Shown here piece by piece: positions 20,189 to 33,145 of a stretch of DNA of 64,000 bases. The notes under the pieces are model-generated. The model did not search any database, was not told the DNA's origin, and worked only from the letters and a program-made list of their open reading frames with translations. The position numbers were made by a program, and so were the translations under genes. This stretch comes from Wyeomyia smithii (lineage: Eukaryota; Arthropoda; Insecta; Diptera; Culicidae): the NCBI RefSeq assembly GCF_029784165.1, contig NC_073695.1, positions 158,858,220 through 158,922,219 of the forward strand. Reading direction: 5' to 3'. Every line of letters begins with the position of its first letter. Within the stretch, counting starts at the first letter, position 1.

Positions 20189-23100
20189 TTGTGGCTTTAG
20201 ATCTTTCAAAAGTTTTAATTTTCAATGCTATTAGAATGGTTTAATTGGTATTATTTCATGGAGAGTATTAGTGAATGTCGAATATTATGAATATCGTTGG
20301 ATAAAATAGAAGGGTGGTATCCAAGACACGACCGCATAGTTAACGTAGGACTACAATAGTTTTATATATCCTTTTGAAGCTATTTGATACGACTGGACTT
20401 TAATATGTTCCGGTAATATAATGATCATGATCAAAGCAGTACTATGCCTCAAAGTACTCGGGTGGTCATATCAAGTATCTAGGTCGTCAGCCTAAATTCA
20501 TCAAGCGACACCTCAAACAACTTGTAACAAAAACTAGTTCATCGGTGGCCATTTCTACTGTTAAGGTCGTCTCTGGCCACTTAAAATGTACGATCTGTCA
20601 TGAAAATAGAACCGTTCATTTTTGGCATGGTTCGAATTTGGCAACAGAAAAAATTCTGACGTGTTGCCAAAATCGACCGGGGTCTGTATTTTGATTATTT
20701 ATTTGCAGCACTTTATTTTAGAAGAAAAAATATTCTCTTCAACATTGATAAATACCTTTCATTCTAATACAGTCAATTCTCTTTAATACGCGAAAAGGAA
20801 ACCTTCCATATAATAATAAATTGAGTACGATTTAATAGAAATTAAACTTCCTTCTATATCTTTTTGTAATATAATCATCAGCACAACTCGTTTAACTACC
20901 TATTTGAAGACCTGTACGGAGCATTTTGGTTTTCTATTGTCTTTCAAATAGCCTATATTTAGATATTTTAATGAATCTGAGAAAAACAGAGTGTAGAGTT
21001 CAAAAATAAACAACGCATTTTATCTGTACAATGCACCAAATTTTTATACCCTGCTATCTGCCTCTACCGACACGTACAGAATTTTGTGGTCCCTGGCGGC
21101 ATAGTTCTTCTGCACTGACGAGTGGCCAGCGCTCTATTCATACATTGCTCGGTACAGTATTGTTGCCTGTGTCAGCATGTTTTCCTTCAAGACATCAGTT
21201 TTAATATCATTCTAACAGCAGATCGTTAAACTGTCTGACAGAAGAGGTTGTTACGAACCTTCCGAAAAAGCTTCACCTTCAATACATCAAAATAGTCTAA
21301 GCTCATGGAAGCAAACATTAGTTGACCTATTGGGACGAGGTGCTTCTGTCTATTTTTTTTTTTGCTGCTGCTATACAGTATATCACAGCAGGCAGTTGGT
21401 GTCTACTCATGAAGTCTGTGCCAGGCGTGCTCGCATGTGATTGGTACATTGTTCGTAAAAATTCGACTTTGAAACTTCTATGAAATTTTCACTGTTTAAC
21501 AATGAAATGATAATGATAACTGAAGAATCACAAAATTGTTCATCATTTTATCAATCCAACGATACTTTGATTATTGTGATCCATCAAGTGGTTACATCAG
21601 TATTAACGTTTGAAATCTTTCATTCCGACGTTACATCTTGGTTTTAGTTTTCGCAGAATGTATCTCGATATAGTGCGGTTAGACGTAGTCCTACGTCAAA
21701 ATGTGTGTCTTGCCCGTGGTTTCCCTATGCGACCGCTTCGTTACATTATAATAAAATGCGTCGGCAGAATAAGGTACTTCGTGACAAGATTTGTCAAGTT
21801 ATTGTTACAGGATAATATACTGGCAACATTTGAGATGCCGTTGTTTCAGTGAAACAAATTCGGACGATAAACAAGTGACAAAGAAACATGCTAAAGTTGA
21901 ATAGTAGAATTACTCACATTTATATTTCATTGACATGCTGGTTAAATTTCGAAATGCGAGTAAAAGCGAGACAGATATGCCTGAGAAATTTGTTGAATCG
22001 AAACATTGATTTGACCAAGGAAAGTTTCATGATATACATCTGTTTCACTGCGATCGATGTGTTACGAATAATGTTACCTAATAATGGTCGAACAGAAACA
22101 TCATTAGCAATTAAAATTATTGAATAAAATTTCCCGGTGTTTTATTTTTAAAACATATGAGAAAAAAATCAATTTACACATGCTTATTTATGCCTTGTTT
22201 TATTATTTATTTACTAGTTGGCCCGTAGTGGCTAGCCACTTTCAAATGCATTTTGGACTATTAAAAATGGGTATTTGATCTGAAATGATAAATTATTTTT
22301 TTGAAATATCGAGTTGAAGTTCAAGATGTAACTATGACACTATCGAAAATTCGATGCAGATGGCCAGCGCTGGTTTAAAACTCAATTAATTATCCTAGCT
22401 GCGATAAATCCTTCGTTCAGTAGATCGTGGATTGATTACTTACTCGAAAACGAATCTGCATCTCGCTTCATATACGGATCCACTGCACAGCTGTTTTCTC
22501 CAATATCTAAAGACTTTTTCTCCATTATTTGATTATTTTCGAAAAAATGTTTTCTAACGATTTAATTTCTTTTAAATTTCAAAACTTGAATAATAGTAGA
22601 TTTTTTCAATTGTTTGATGTTACATATGTTATATTCAAACTAAACTTACAAAATAACTCAAAATGAATGCGATTGAAAAAAAATACTCCAATATAACTTT
22701 ACACATAATAAATGACGCGCATGAAACATCTGTCATCTGCGTTCCATCACAAAAACCTAGTGTTGCGTAACAACATAACAATCCTCATCCCATCACCACC
22801 ACCTTTGTCTACTTCTTTGTTTTCGTCTTCTTCTACATAAGCAAACAAATATTATTTGATAAAAAATAAAAAAAGTTGGCTTTCTGTAGCGCATTTGCAG
22901 GATAGTAGATAAACCTATGTTTAATTTTTAAAACTCGACTCGATATATCAAAATATCACACATAATGTTCAAAAATAATGACCAACAGCTTAACCCGATC
23001 CCGGCGGAGAGTAATCAGTTTTTACCTCAAAAAATGAACTTCAAACTCTTATTACTCATCAACTATAAACACAATTAACACAAACTGTATTGCATATTAA

Positions 23101-26100
23101 AGATCAATCTGTACCTTACTGAATAGTTTCATCGTGAAAATTTTGAATGTCACCCGTCGGGAATGGGTTTATCTTATACTCTAAGTTTTTTTGAAAAAGC
23201 TAAAATTTGCGGCATGTCACACGCCATAAGCTTAACTTGAAACTCGATATGATGTTTTGTATAAAATGACTTCGGCGAGTTACAGCCGGTTTTCTTCAAT
23301 CTTTTATAAATGTTCGTTATTAACGTCTTCGGTCGTAATTGATTTTTTTAATAAACAAACAACTTTTTGGTATCGAATGAAATTGAAAAATTACAATTTC
23401 AATGCATAAAAAAATTGGTTCACACTTACACGCAAAACTTTTCCTTATTACTTTAAAAGCAATAGCGCAAAATTACCTTTTAGGTAACAAATCCATTACT
23501 TAAAAAGCAATAAAATTCTTCCCCAGTTAAGTAACAACACATACTGTCATATATTAAGCACGTGTTATGAGAGTACGACTATCTAATAATGGTCGTTTCA
23601 ACCACATGCAACGTTTTTTCTGTCGAAAAATGCTCCCTTTCCACCTCAAGTCAAAAAAAAATCACACACCGTCGCATAAGTTGCACATGTTACAAGTTTT
23701 TTCAATCTCCAATTCCTCCGGTGGGCGTGTATTAGTTCGCTCGTTGTATGCATACGGAGTAGCGAAAAAATATGACAAGAGCTGCCAAGCAACATTTTCC
23801 CCGTCATAGAGTATGCAAACGTTGATGATTTCAAAGACTTGAAATGCGCCTTAAAATGACATCACGATCTGTAAACTGCGTTAGAGAAAAATAAAAACAT
23901 TCGCTTTCTTGCAAGCTATTTACAGCACATAATCATTGGTTCATGGAAACTCATTTGGACCTGTTTGAATATACAAAACTCGTGCCCATCCAGAACAATA
24001 TTCGCAACTTCGGCAACTCTGGTCAGACAGTATTACATATTGCCATTTCAAGTAAACACTGGGGGACGAAACGAAAGTGTTTCTAATTGGACATTTGAGG
24101 TTGACGGTTGAGATTCTGATTATGTGTGGATGAAGGGAGACAAAAATGAACCAGATCGTTGCATCAATACAAATGCAGCGAGTGAAGTCTTGCCAACACG
24201 TGCATTGCGGTGCTTGGCTGTATGTTCTCCTGCAGAAACACATACAAGCGTGTGGCCGTCATAATTTTTATTACTTTTTGTTTGTTACTTTTTGTGTATA
24301 ATGCGCAGTCATAAGACACAAAAAGTAATAAAAAATTGCCCAAAAGTAATTAAATATTCCCCGTTTGCGTTGGGTGTAAAAAATAATCCAAACTACTTAT
24401 TTTCTCGAGCAAAAAGGTTTATAATCCCCATTATTTTCTCGACTTTTTTCATCCTCAATGAACTACAACAGGTACTGCCTTATTCCATCACTTGACAACC
24501 TAATTTCGATGGCAATGCCATGACATTACAGAACTTATTGGACATGCAACTATAAAATAACATTCATAATCAACCGACAGTGATTTGGCTATCTTTAGAT
24601 TTCATTTACATGCTTGATATCTCTGATACTATGTCTTTCTTACATCTTAAAATTGCCTCCCGCCCTTTATTACGTTTTTTGCGGTTTTTGCGATGCACCT
24701 GCATCAGAACCTATAGCCATGTGCTAATTCAACACGTGTGCCGAATATTAGTTAAAACGCAGTTAGCTTTAACTTCCTTACGACTGGCTTCATACCAGGC
24801 GAGAGGAGGTGAGTGGAGGGCCAAAAGCAAAGGTAACTTGTAGTCAGAGCAGGAGTGTTTGCGTTGCTACACTCACAAAAATAACAAACTTTAGTGTACC
24901 TCAGCTTCAGAGTTTGCTTGGGAAAAAGGCAATTTGAGTAACTTTCCTTTGTCGTGCGCGTGACTGAAAGACAAGCAAACTATATATATTCCGATTATTT
25001 ATACCTTGTTTTACAAAACTATTAAAAACATTTCTCATTCATCGTTTTTAGCTGTTCGTCGACGTGCCTTCATAGTGATCTGCTGTATAATTTTCGCCCT
25101 CTTTATCTCCAAATCGTGGACAATTGCCTTCTCGCGCTTTCTTGCTTCCTTCTGGTTCTTTCTCTGTCAAGTTATTCTCGAGCTTGCAGTGCTTCTGTAT
25201 CAGGATGCCAATGAAATACATGGGATAAATTTAAGAGTTGGGGCATTGAGGTTTTGTCTTTTCGAAAAATGACCTCAGGCAAATTTTCGAGCGGACTTCG
25301 GGAAGAAGAGCCTCAGAGTGACCAATGAAAAAATGCACATAACACTGTCAAGATGCATTTTGCAAAATGCATGAAACGTTGAGATCTGTTCTTTCAAAAC
25401 AATTTTTTTTCGAAAGTCTTCGATGTTGGGACTTAAAAAATTTTCGAGTTGGGGCCAATGGAATGTATAAGAAATTTATCATGGTTCGTAAAATAAATTC
25501 AACTGACACTCTGAATAAACAACTCGAAAAAAAAAATTAGCTACTGTTCGTTTTTGATATGGAAAAAATCCAAGAAATCTTTAACAAATAGCTCCTCAAG
25601 GTGACGTCTTTCTCCAACAAAATTCAGTAGTCAAAAGGTCGCACACAGAATAAAAAAAAACTATTTTTTTTCTGCGAAACACTTAATGTAGAGAATGTTG
25701 AAAATAACAGTCTTGATTATTTATATTATCAATGAAATTTCAGCAGATATTGACCTAGTTTTCGCAACATGACAGACGAACACAGTTTGTTAAAAATATT
25801 TATATACATTTTCTTTAAAGTATGTCACTTGCAAATGCAATTAAAATGATCCGCAATATAAATGTGCTGCTTGTGATTAGAATTATATCAAACATCGAGA
25901 AGTACAAACCGGGTAGCTCCGGTCTGGTCCGGTTCGAAATAAAATCGAGATTCGAAGTTTCCGGTACTACCTGACTTTTAACCGGATTCTACCCGAGGCG
26001 ATGTCGAACACTATTCACAAGAAGTTTCAAAACGCCTCCCGCGACGCTGATTACTTTTTGACTTCTTTATAAATCTGACAATATATGTTACGGAGCAGTA

Positions 26101-26259
26101 AATTTATCCACCTGACCAAGACTGAATCTATTTCACGCAGATCTTGCTGCGATGCCGCTGTCGACTTTGGCTGAAACCATCAATCAGCTTTCCCCTAACC
26201 GGCAGAATCATGCCAGTTAAGGTCATCGTGCAAAAAACAGGTTTTCATGTTGACATTTC
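20189..26259. other. 6 kb of AT-rich DNA without recognisable genes
   Basis: No domain-bearing frame, RNA gene or defined element could be supported. Small features: a dispersed repeat at 20310-20345 shared with 57917-57955; a 13-bp inverted repeat (TTACTTTTTGTGT facing ACACAAAAAGTAA) around 24285-24330; and a GTGGCTAGCCAC-type segment near 22230 that resembles one near 28760. The ORFs at 21610-22127, 23567-24243 and 24580-25272 look like chance frames. Confidence 0.5.
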
Positions 26260-26344
26260 CTTCGTCTTTGACTGCCTATAGCTTCAAGGTTTGTGTTTTG
26301 TCAGTGCGTCTTTTAAGTTAATTCACATCAGTCTTTATCAAGAT

Positions 26345-26545
26345 TACACTGCACTGGAGTCGCTTTTACGCAGTTGGTTGTACCGCATTTAAAAGATTAG
26401 ATTAGATATTCTTATATTAAACTTATTGGATACCGCGTACAAATAATCTTTCGAATCGAGTAAATATAATCCGCGTTATTGTAAAAATATCCCGTTTGAA
26501 AAAAACGCATAAAAACAACCCGCGTACAAAGCAACCCCAGTGTAC
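26345..26545. mobile_element. Small TA-type MITE-like segment
   Basis: The ends CACTGGAGTCGCTTTTACGC (about 26351) and GCGTACAAAGCAACCCCAGTG (about 26523-26543) are imperfect inverted repeats. They resemble the ends of the MITE at 56817-57117, as does the internal CGCGTA/AACGC-type sequence. Boundaries are approximate. Confidence 0.35.
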
Positions 26546-26593
26546 CTACTTTTGGATTTAATATTTGTTTTTAACTTTTTCGTATCACCTGAA

Positions 26594-27343
26594 ATGACAG
26601 GGCGAGAAAAGAAACCGCGCATCACTACGATGAGAAAGAGAGAGCATTCTCTCTCGAACAAATCGAGTGTCTGCAGCGAAAACCTTCATGATATTTTGCC
26701 TGAGCAAGGAGCCGGTGAAATGAAGGTTATTACTTAAGAAATTATACATTATGTCAATTCTTTTAAAAAAGAGAAAGTTCCACCTGTTGTGGTAACTATT
26801 TTTTTTTGAATTTAATATTTCCAAAATAGAACTTTCACCGTTTGTTTCTGACGTTAAAGTTACCTATGAAATTGGCCGTAGAGGCGAATGCCGCTTATTA
26901 GCCGACCCAATAAAGGGTCGTAATCGTCTTGTTCAGTCAGTAGTACTGACAAGATGTTCAAATGTTTTACCTTCGACACCAAGAACGCCAAGCCGTTCAA
27001 GGTTGTCTTGAAAGGTCTTACCAACGAATAAACCGTTGATGAGATCAAAATTACTTTGACAGAATTACTTGGTATCGCCCCTACCCAAGTAATTCTAATA
27101 ACACTAAAATCGCGAGGTGAAAACAACCAGAGAACTGGAGTTTCCTTTGTTAACTATTTAATTCATTTTTACACAGTGAGGTTAACAACTTAAATTTTAT
27201 TGAAAAAGCACATGCTTTATATAATGCGCGTGTAAAATGAGAAATTTATAGGAAGTTTGGCGGAGGTGAAAAGCAAATCACCCAATGCCGTACTTGCCAA
27301 CGATATGGCCATGGTACTAATTTCTGTAACATGAACCAAAAAT
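26594..27343 (+). pseudogene. Juan/Jockey ORF1, N-terminal and first zinc-knuckle part
   Basis: Begins at an ATG (26594). The remains read as a basic N-terminus, a KKEKVPPV segment near 26765, a NAKPFKVVLKG motif near 26985 (typical of Jockey-type ORF1), an LLGIAPTQVIL segment near 27066, and a first CCHC knuckle (CRTC...H...C) at 27290-27330. Several in-frame stops and frameshifts are present (for example TAA near 27028). The frame is cut at 27343 by an insertion whose flanking 7-bp duplication is CAAAAAT. It resumes at 30906. Confidence 0.65.
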
Positions 27344-27804
27344 CACAGGAGGGTTGTGTGCAAAGCCACGACCGCAAGGTTGAAGTAGAATACTTTTACA
27401 AGAACGATAACCCGGCTGCTTGCGTGTCAGTCATTTTGAAATCGGATTTGTTTCGTATATACCGCTTGTTAAGCACAGTATCAACAAATCGTAATAAACA
27501 TCACACTGCTGTGCATTTGCAGCAGCATCAAACCTCATTTGCAGTTTATTAAAAACCATCCATTATGCTCTTCCAAAAACATTTAGTAGCCTTGAAAAAG
27601 GCCAATTGCTGCAATTACAATTTTCATTCAATTATTGCATAAATGCCTCATGGTCAGATATACCCGCTGCAACTGCTACGTCCGTAGCCATGTCATAGTT
27701 GTGGTAACGCTGCCCCTGCATCAGCTGGCCCAGCTGCTTCTGATGCTGAGATCCGCTGCAACTAGTGTGCTATCCGCTATCGCTGGTATCCACTGCACTG
27801 CTAC

Positions 27805-28224
27805 TGCTGCTGCTAAGGGATGACTGCTGTTGTCGCTGTGTAGAACTATTATGAGTGGCTTCGGTTGAAACAGGCTCTTATATAGGCCAAATAGCATATT
27901 CTTGATAGCAAGGTATATGATTCTGTCGACCGTGCTTGGGAAGCATTCATATAACGACCAGAGGTCGAATTTTTCGTTTTGACAAGGCTTGACTATTTTC
28001 AATAGTACAATAGTTAGAATAATAAAATTACAATTATCTTCATTTGGGAAGAATCTTAGAAGACACAATCTATTGCTGCAAGAACGAAGGAAATCCATCG
28101 AATACTAACCGATTTATTAGCATTTGAAATTGGACATATTTTTCACTTTTTTCGGTTTTAGATTTTCATTTCACATCCCTATGTAGCCGAACTTCCTGAG
28201 AGAAGTATTCTACTTCAAAATTTT
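27805..28224 (-). repeat. Direct repeat copy 1, promoter-like
   Basis: About 420 bp with a second copy at 30490-30905 in the same orientation, some 2.7 kb away, differing by scattered substitutions and small indels. On the minus strand it contains CTATATAAGAGC (TATA-like, about 27876-27887) followed by CTGTTTCA, which could be a transcription start region. The copies end at the same base (CTACTTCAAAA), which suggests a true element end. Confidence 0.6.
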
Positions 28225-29342
28225 ATACTACAAACAAAAACAAAAAGACTAACGCCCTTCCCCCTTTCCTGGGAAAATACAACAAACCCAATCAACAATA
28301 TCTCTGTCATCATATATATTATTTCGTAATGTCGCTAACGGTCGGTATAATACTGCATCTGGGGCATTTTGCCCCAAGAGATTAAAAAGCCTATGAATAG
28401 GAAAACTTGTAGCGTTCTTGTGTAACAGTCATTACAAATCAAACAATTTTATTGTTTTATCCTATCGCCATAGTAAGAGCGTTATGGTGCGGAACGCGGT
28501 TTTTCTAATGTGAGGAATAATGTCACAAATGGGAAAATATATGAAAACGCAACGCTTCTCCCTTGCTATCGACCTTAGTAGGGTAAACACTCCTATAATA
28601 GAGATAATATCAATTGTGGTTGTACTGTAATGAAGTTAACGATATTAAGGCAAATTAACCGATTACAGTATGTTCATTTGGTGTTTACTATGAATATGAG
28701 CTCAAAATGACGTCTTTATTTGGTAAATCACTCAGAAAAATACTTTTAAACCAATTAATTCGTTGTGGCTAACCACTTTCAACATATATATTTTGAAAGT
28801 TCTCATCATCATGGAATATTCTCATCAAACGATCCAGAGTTATAAGTAATAGTGCTACAACACAAATCGAAATTTCTCAAACAGTTAGTAGATAATGAAA
28901 ATTACGTTTTAACTTGTATACCGTGCTCATAATATTCGCATAATAGACCCAAACATGTTAAATGATGATTGGGAAATCTTAGTTTAGTTTTCTTGAAAAT
29001 TAAATTCTCGACGCTAATTTTCAAACGCATTTTTCTCGAAACTATGCGTTTCTAGTTGTGCCACGAAACGATAATATATTTGATACAATATAACAGACTT
29101 AAATTCAACACATCGACTAAGAAGAGCATCAATTGAGAAAAAATGCAATCAGAACTTTTCGTGCTCTTTTATGCAGATATGACATTTAGATGAGGACTTA
29201 TGGTATATCATGTGCGGAACCTTTTAGGCACAGTTCAGACCTTTTGTTTCAGTAAACCGTTGTACCTTTTATAAATCTTTGTTTATGCAACGAAAATGAT
29301 GAGAATTGAAAGTTAGAATTATTTTGCCTTTTATTACATCCC

Positions 29343-29654
29343 TTAGGAGAGTTCAAAAGTTATGCTTATATTACATGCACGACAATATATAAATTTCATC
29401 ATTTTCGCAGTATTATATCCAAGGTAAATTAGACATGAGAGCATACGGAATAAATAAATGGTTCGATTTCTCCTACCTCTAGTAGAAGGCCCTTCTCCAG
29501 CGTCCCAACCAGAGGTTGGACACGTGTTACCTCTGGCTGCTTTTACATTGACCTCCGTACTGGTACTTGGTTTCTTCGATGCACTTCCCCCATGCTGGTC
29601 CTTCGCGCGTTTCCGAGCATCACGCTTGTATTTGGCATTCATATATTTAGACAT
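29343..29654 (-). CDS. Short hypothetical ORF with basic N-terminus
   Basis: 103 codons from an ATG at 29652-29654. The first 60 residues are hydrophilic and rich in Lys, Arg, Ser and Thr. After an AGAG/GTAGGA junction near 29470, which resembles a splice donor, the composition becomes hydrophobic and less protein-like. The first part might therefore be an exon. I recognise no domain. It lies inside the insertion of unknown class. Confidence 0.2.
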   Translation of the reverse strand: MSKYMNAKYKRDARKRAKDQHGGSASKKPSTSTEVNVKAARGNTCPTSGWDAGEGPSTRGRRNRTIYLFRMLSCLIYLGYNTAKMMKFIYCRACNISITFELS

Positions 29655-29954
29655 AGCACTGAATACACTTCCGATGGATTTCTCAATAAATGCACTCGTA
29701 GTATCTTACCCGAGAATAATAAAACACTTCCAAGAAATGTTGCACTAGTGAAAAACAATTCCCACGTGTTGTAACGTGCTGGAGCACGAAATCTATGTCT
29801 GTGATAGGGAACCTTCACGTTCACGAGGCATGACTGGAGAAACGCGTCTAATAATGCGGTAAAATTTTTAATGTCTTTTTGTGCAAATTATTGTACTCAG
29901 ACAAAAACCTGTTTTGAATTGGATGAATTTTTAGTGAATAAACGTTAACCGTTT

Positions 29955-30400
29955 GTTATTCAAAGTTGGTCATGCTGATCGCAGCCTTTGCGCTGCCCCT
30001 ACAGTGGGGGGATTACTAAATAAAGTAAAAATTGGACAACTACAACAAAATTTGATTGCATCCCGCACAGAATGTCTGCTTGTGTTGATGCCAGAAAATT
30101 ATTTTTTTATTTGCCTTCAAAAAAGCATTTTGCTGTTCAAAATCGGTTGCTAATTACAACCTTTGAGCTGCCCTAACATTGGGGGAATTAAGATACACGA
30201 ACAACATGCACTGTGGAAGCTATTTCACATTCAGTAAATTAGACGGGTGCGACAAATTTAAATTGCTAGGATGCAACACAGAATACTTGCTTGCGTTGAC
30301 AAAAATTTTTAACTTTCAATGACTTGTTTCTTTTCCTTCAAAAAGGCATTTTGATTTCCAAAATTGGATTTCCTGACGGCAATCTTCATGCTGACCCAAC
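29955..30400. repeat. Degenerate tandem repeat, about 200-bp units
   Basis: Three diverged units each contain CTTCAAAAA-GCATTTTG, then CAAAAT(C/T)GG, then a TTTG(C/A)GCTGCCC-like stretch and GGGG(A/G)A. They start near 29955, 30130 and 30350. Units differ by indels and are recognised only by the shared blocks. Confidence 0.45.
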
Positions 30401-30489
30401 ACGGGGAGAATAATGGCTGTCTGGCGACACACGCTGAGAAAAACCGCGCTGCTCCTGAGACGTGGTGACCAACCACAGGGCTAGTGCTG

Positions 30490-30905
30490 CTGCTAAGGAA
30501 GGACGACTGCTGTTGTCGCTGTCTAGAACTATTATGAGCGGCTCCGGCTGAAACAGGCTCTTATATAGGCCAAATAGCATGTTTTAAATTGCAAGGTATA
30601 TGATCCTGTCGACCGTGCTTGGGAAGCAAGCATATAACGACCAATCAGAGGTCGAATTTTTCGTTTTGACAAGGCTTGACTATTTTCAATAGTACAATAG
30701 TGTGAATAATAAAATTACAGTTATCTTATTTTGGGAAGAATCTTAGAAGATTTTCCAATCTATTGCTGCAAGAACGAAGGAAATCCATCGAATACTAACC
30801 GATTTATTAGCATTTGAAATTGGACATATTTTTCACTTTTTTCGGTTTTAGATTTTCATTTCACATCCCTATGTAGCCGAACTTCCTGAGAGAAGTATTC
30901 TACTT
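30490..30905 (-). repeat. Direct repeat copy 2, promoter-like
   Basis: Second copy of the segment at 27805-28224. On the minus strand a CCAAT-type box (TGATTGGTCG, about 30640-30650) lies upstream of CTATATAAGAGCC (about 30558-30570), followed by a downstream stretch rich in CAGCAG. This spacing resembles a TATA-containing Pol II core promoter. No ORF recognisably starts downstream. Confidence 0.5.
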
Positions 30906-31432
30906 CAAAAATGCCTTTATTGTGGAGACTCTTCTCACAAAACGGACACATGTCCTATGAAAGAGAGTAAAAATTTTCGGTATGCCAATTGTAACGGCAA
31001 CCATATGCCAAATCTTTACGAATGCTCTGTCCGTTTAGCCATTGTTAAGGCAAGGCAGGGTAAACAAAATTCAATTTCCCAATCAAAACAAAATTTAAAA
31101 CAAAATTCTACAAGCGTACCAGCACCGCCCAATTTTTCTGCTCACAGGTAGTTCGAACATTATTTCGCCTAATGTAGGTAGTTCGAAAATGACCGGTAAA
31201 CAAAAACCGGTGCAAAATAAAAATACATTGATACAATACAGCGAATATTGCTACCAAAATGTTTTTTTCTAATGCCAACTGCCTGGGACCTATTACGGCA
31301 GGTAAACTTTTTTTCCTGCAACAGGCAATGTTCGATCTTAGGAACATCATGTTGCAGGCAAATTCCATGTTTAATGCAATTCAAATTGGAACAAATTTAC
31401 ACTTAAAACCGTTTCTTATTTAAAATTTAACA
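30906..31432 (+). pseudogene. Juan/Jockey ORF1, C-terminal part with further zinc knuckles
   Basis: Starting right after the unknown insert, the frame reads a CCHC knuckle (CLYC...H...C, 30913-30955) and a second Cys/His cluster (about 30985-31030). A linker rich in Gln, Asn and Ser follows, then a C-terminal segment ending near 31430 (for example FFLQQAMFDL). Frameshifts near 31150 and 31410 break it. Its end overlaps the ORF2 ATG at 31433, a compact arrangement usual in this group. Confidence 0.6.
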
Positions 31433-31631
31433 ATGATTTTAAATAAATCAATCGAAATTTTTCATTGAAAAGCTCGCTCGTTGAAAGCCAATGCAATGAG
31501 CTTTTCAATTTTTTAACAGTAAATAATGGGTACATTGCAATTATTTCTGAAACATTTTTGAAGCCTAACATTAAATTAAAATATGATCCCAATTATGGGG
31601 TTCATAGATATGATAGGGGGGCTTCAAATGG
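31433..31631 (+). pseudogene. Juan/Jockey ORF2, start of endonuclease domain
   Basis: An ATG at 31433 is followed by the first endonuclease strand (expected NW-ARSL pattern); here a TGA stands at the Trp position and a frameshift follows. The SETFL segment near 31545 contains the conserved catalytic Glu, and HRYDR follows near 31601. The RTE insertion begins near 31632 and the same domain resumes at about 44530. Confidence 0.6.
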
Positions 31632-32089
31632 TGAGTTGACAACTTGGAAGGAGCGTCAAACTCAGCTCCGTCCCTCACAAGCTTCTATCTCACGCCTCCA
31701 CGAGTCATATTGTATAATAGATTACCAGTTGAAAAATGGGCACAATTGTTTAGCGTTGGCTGGGCAATGTTATCATCCGACAATAGCTAAGTGACGGTAA
31801 CCATATCTCGACGGTGGAGGAAATGCTTCGCTAACCTGAGCGTCTGTTCACCAAGATGGTGCGGCTCAAAACAGTGTCTGATCTCCATGTTAGGAGCGGC
31901 TGATCAACATCATGGTGTCAGCGTGGGACTCTAAACAAAGCAGACACGATGGTCCTCCGGCGAAACCGGGGGTTGGGGAATGCCCAACAAGCCGCCCCGC
32001 AAAACATCAAACGTTGTAAATATTGAAGAAGTTAATACGGATCGGAACAATCGGCACAGACCTAGGCGACGAAATAAGGACTACGATTG

Positions 32090-33145
32090 GAAACTCGGTA
32101 CATGGAACTGCAGATCGTTAGGCTTTCACAGCTGCGAAAGGATCATATTTGATTAACTCAATCCACGCAACTTAGAAATCGTAGAACAGAAGGATCGGGA
32201 CAGAAGGTATGAAAAAGCAGACATCGAGAGGCTACCTTTTATCAGAGCTGTGGCACCACCAACGAGCTTGGGCCGGCCTTTATATTGCTGAGTAGGATGA
32301 GATAACGCATGATCGGATGGCAGCCGATCAGTGCGAGGATGTGTAAGTTGAGAATTAACGACCGGTTCTTCAACTACAGTATCATCAACGTGCACTGCCC
32401 ACACGAAGGAAGAGCCGACGATGAGAAAGAAGCGTTCTATGCGCAGCTGGAGCAGGTGTATGATAGATGTTTGCAACGGGACTTTAGGATCGTCATCGGT
32501 GATATGAACGCTCAGATAGGACGAGAGGCAATGTACAACAGACCGGCCGAAGAGCCCGCACGCCGCATCAAATGATAACGGCCAATGATGTGTGAACTTC
32601 GCAGCCTCCCGCGGAATGGCAGTTAAAAGTACCTTCTTCTCCGCAAAGACATCCACAAAGCAATCTGGAGATCACCTGACTTACAACTGGAGAACCAAAT
32701 CGACCACGTTCTAATCGATGGTAAATTCTTCTCAGACGTCATCAACGTTCGCACCTACCGCAGTGCGAATATTGATTCGGACCATTACCTTGTTGCACTA
32801 TGCATGCGCTTAAAACTTTTGACGGTGCGAAACACGCGTTAAAGTCGCCCATCGCGACCAAACATCGGGCAACTACGGGACGCCGAAGTTGCACGGGAGT
32901 ACGTGCAGCAGCTGGAAGCAGCATTACCAACGGAGGGACATTCGATCAGTCATAGGTAGTACTGCTGTAGCGGCGCTTGTTACTATGGCTCCGAACAGGA
33001 GAAACGACTGGTTTGACGACGAGTGCAAACAGTTAGTGGAAGAGAAGAATGCAGCACGAACGAGAATGCTGCAACCAAGGATGACTAAAATCGTATCAGA
33101 GAATTATCATGAGAGAATCCTATTGGATTCTGATTATGCATAATA
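32090..33145 (+). pseudogene. RTE endonuclease and linker, degenerate
   Basis: KLGTWNCRSL near 32092-32122 is the conserved first strand of the endonuclease. The region carrying the catalytic Glu is missing. The sequence resumes at IGWQPISAR near 32310 and continues with VIGDMNAQIGRE (catalytic Asp, near 32495). After frameshifts, NQIDHVLID and SDHY (His of the SDH motif) lie near 32695-32790. The linker contains RNDWFDDECK at about 32998-33030. Several frame changes and stops occur. Coding similarity stops around 33090-33145. Confidence 0.65.

Larger units (their letters stand above)
27344..30905. mobile_element. 3.6-kb insertion of unknown type in the Juan-like ORF1
   Basis: Flanked by CAAAAAT at 27337-27343 and 30906-30912; removing the insert rejoins the ORF1 zinc-knuckle coding. 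The right-hand 420 bp (30490-30905) are nearly the same as an internal segment at 27805-28224, in the same orientation, so the insert may itself be compound. No transposase or RT was seen. It carries TATA-type modules on the minus strand, three short tandem units near 29960-30400, and an uncharacterised ORF at 29343-29654. Its class is unknown. Confidence 0.5.

Noticed and set aside
21610..22127. Two ORFs of about 80 codons
   Set aside because: Basic, low-complexity translations in AT-rich DNA, with no domain or neighbours.
32153..32656. 167-codon minus-strand ORF
   Set aside because: It is antisense to the RTE endonuclease, which carries the recognisable motifs.
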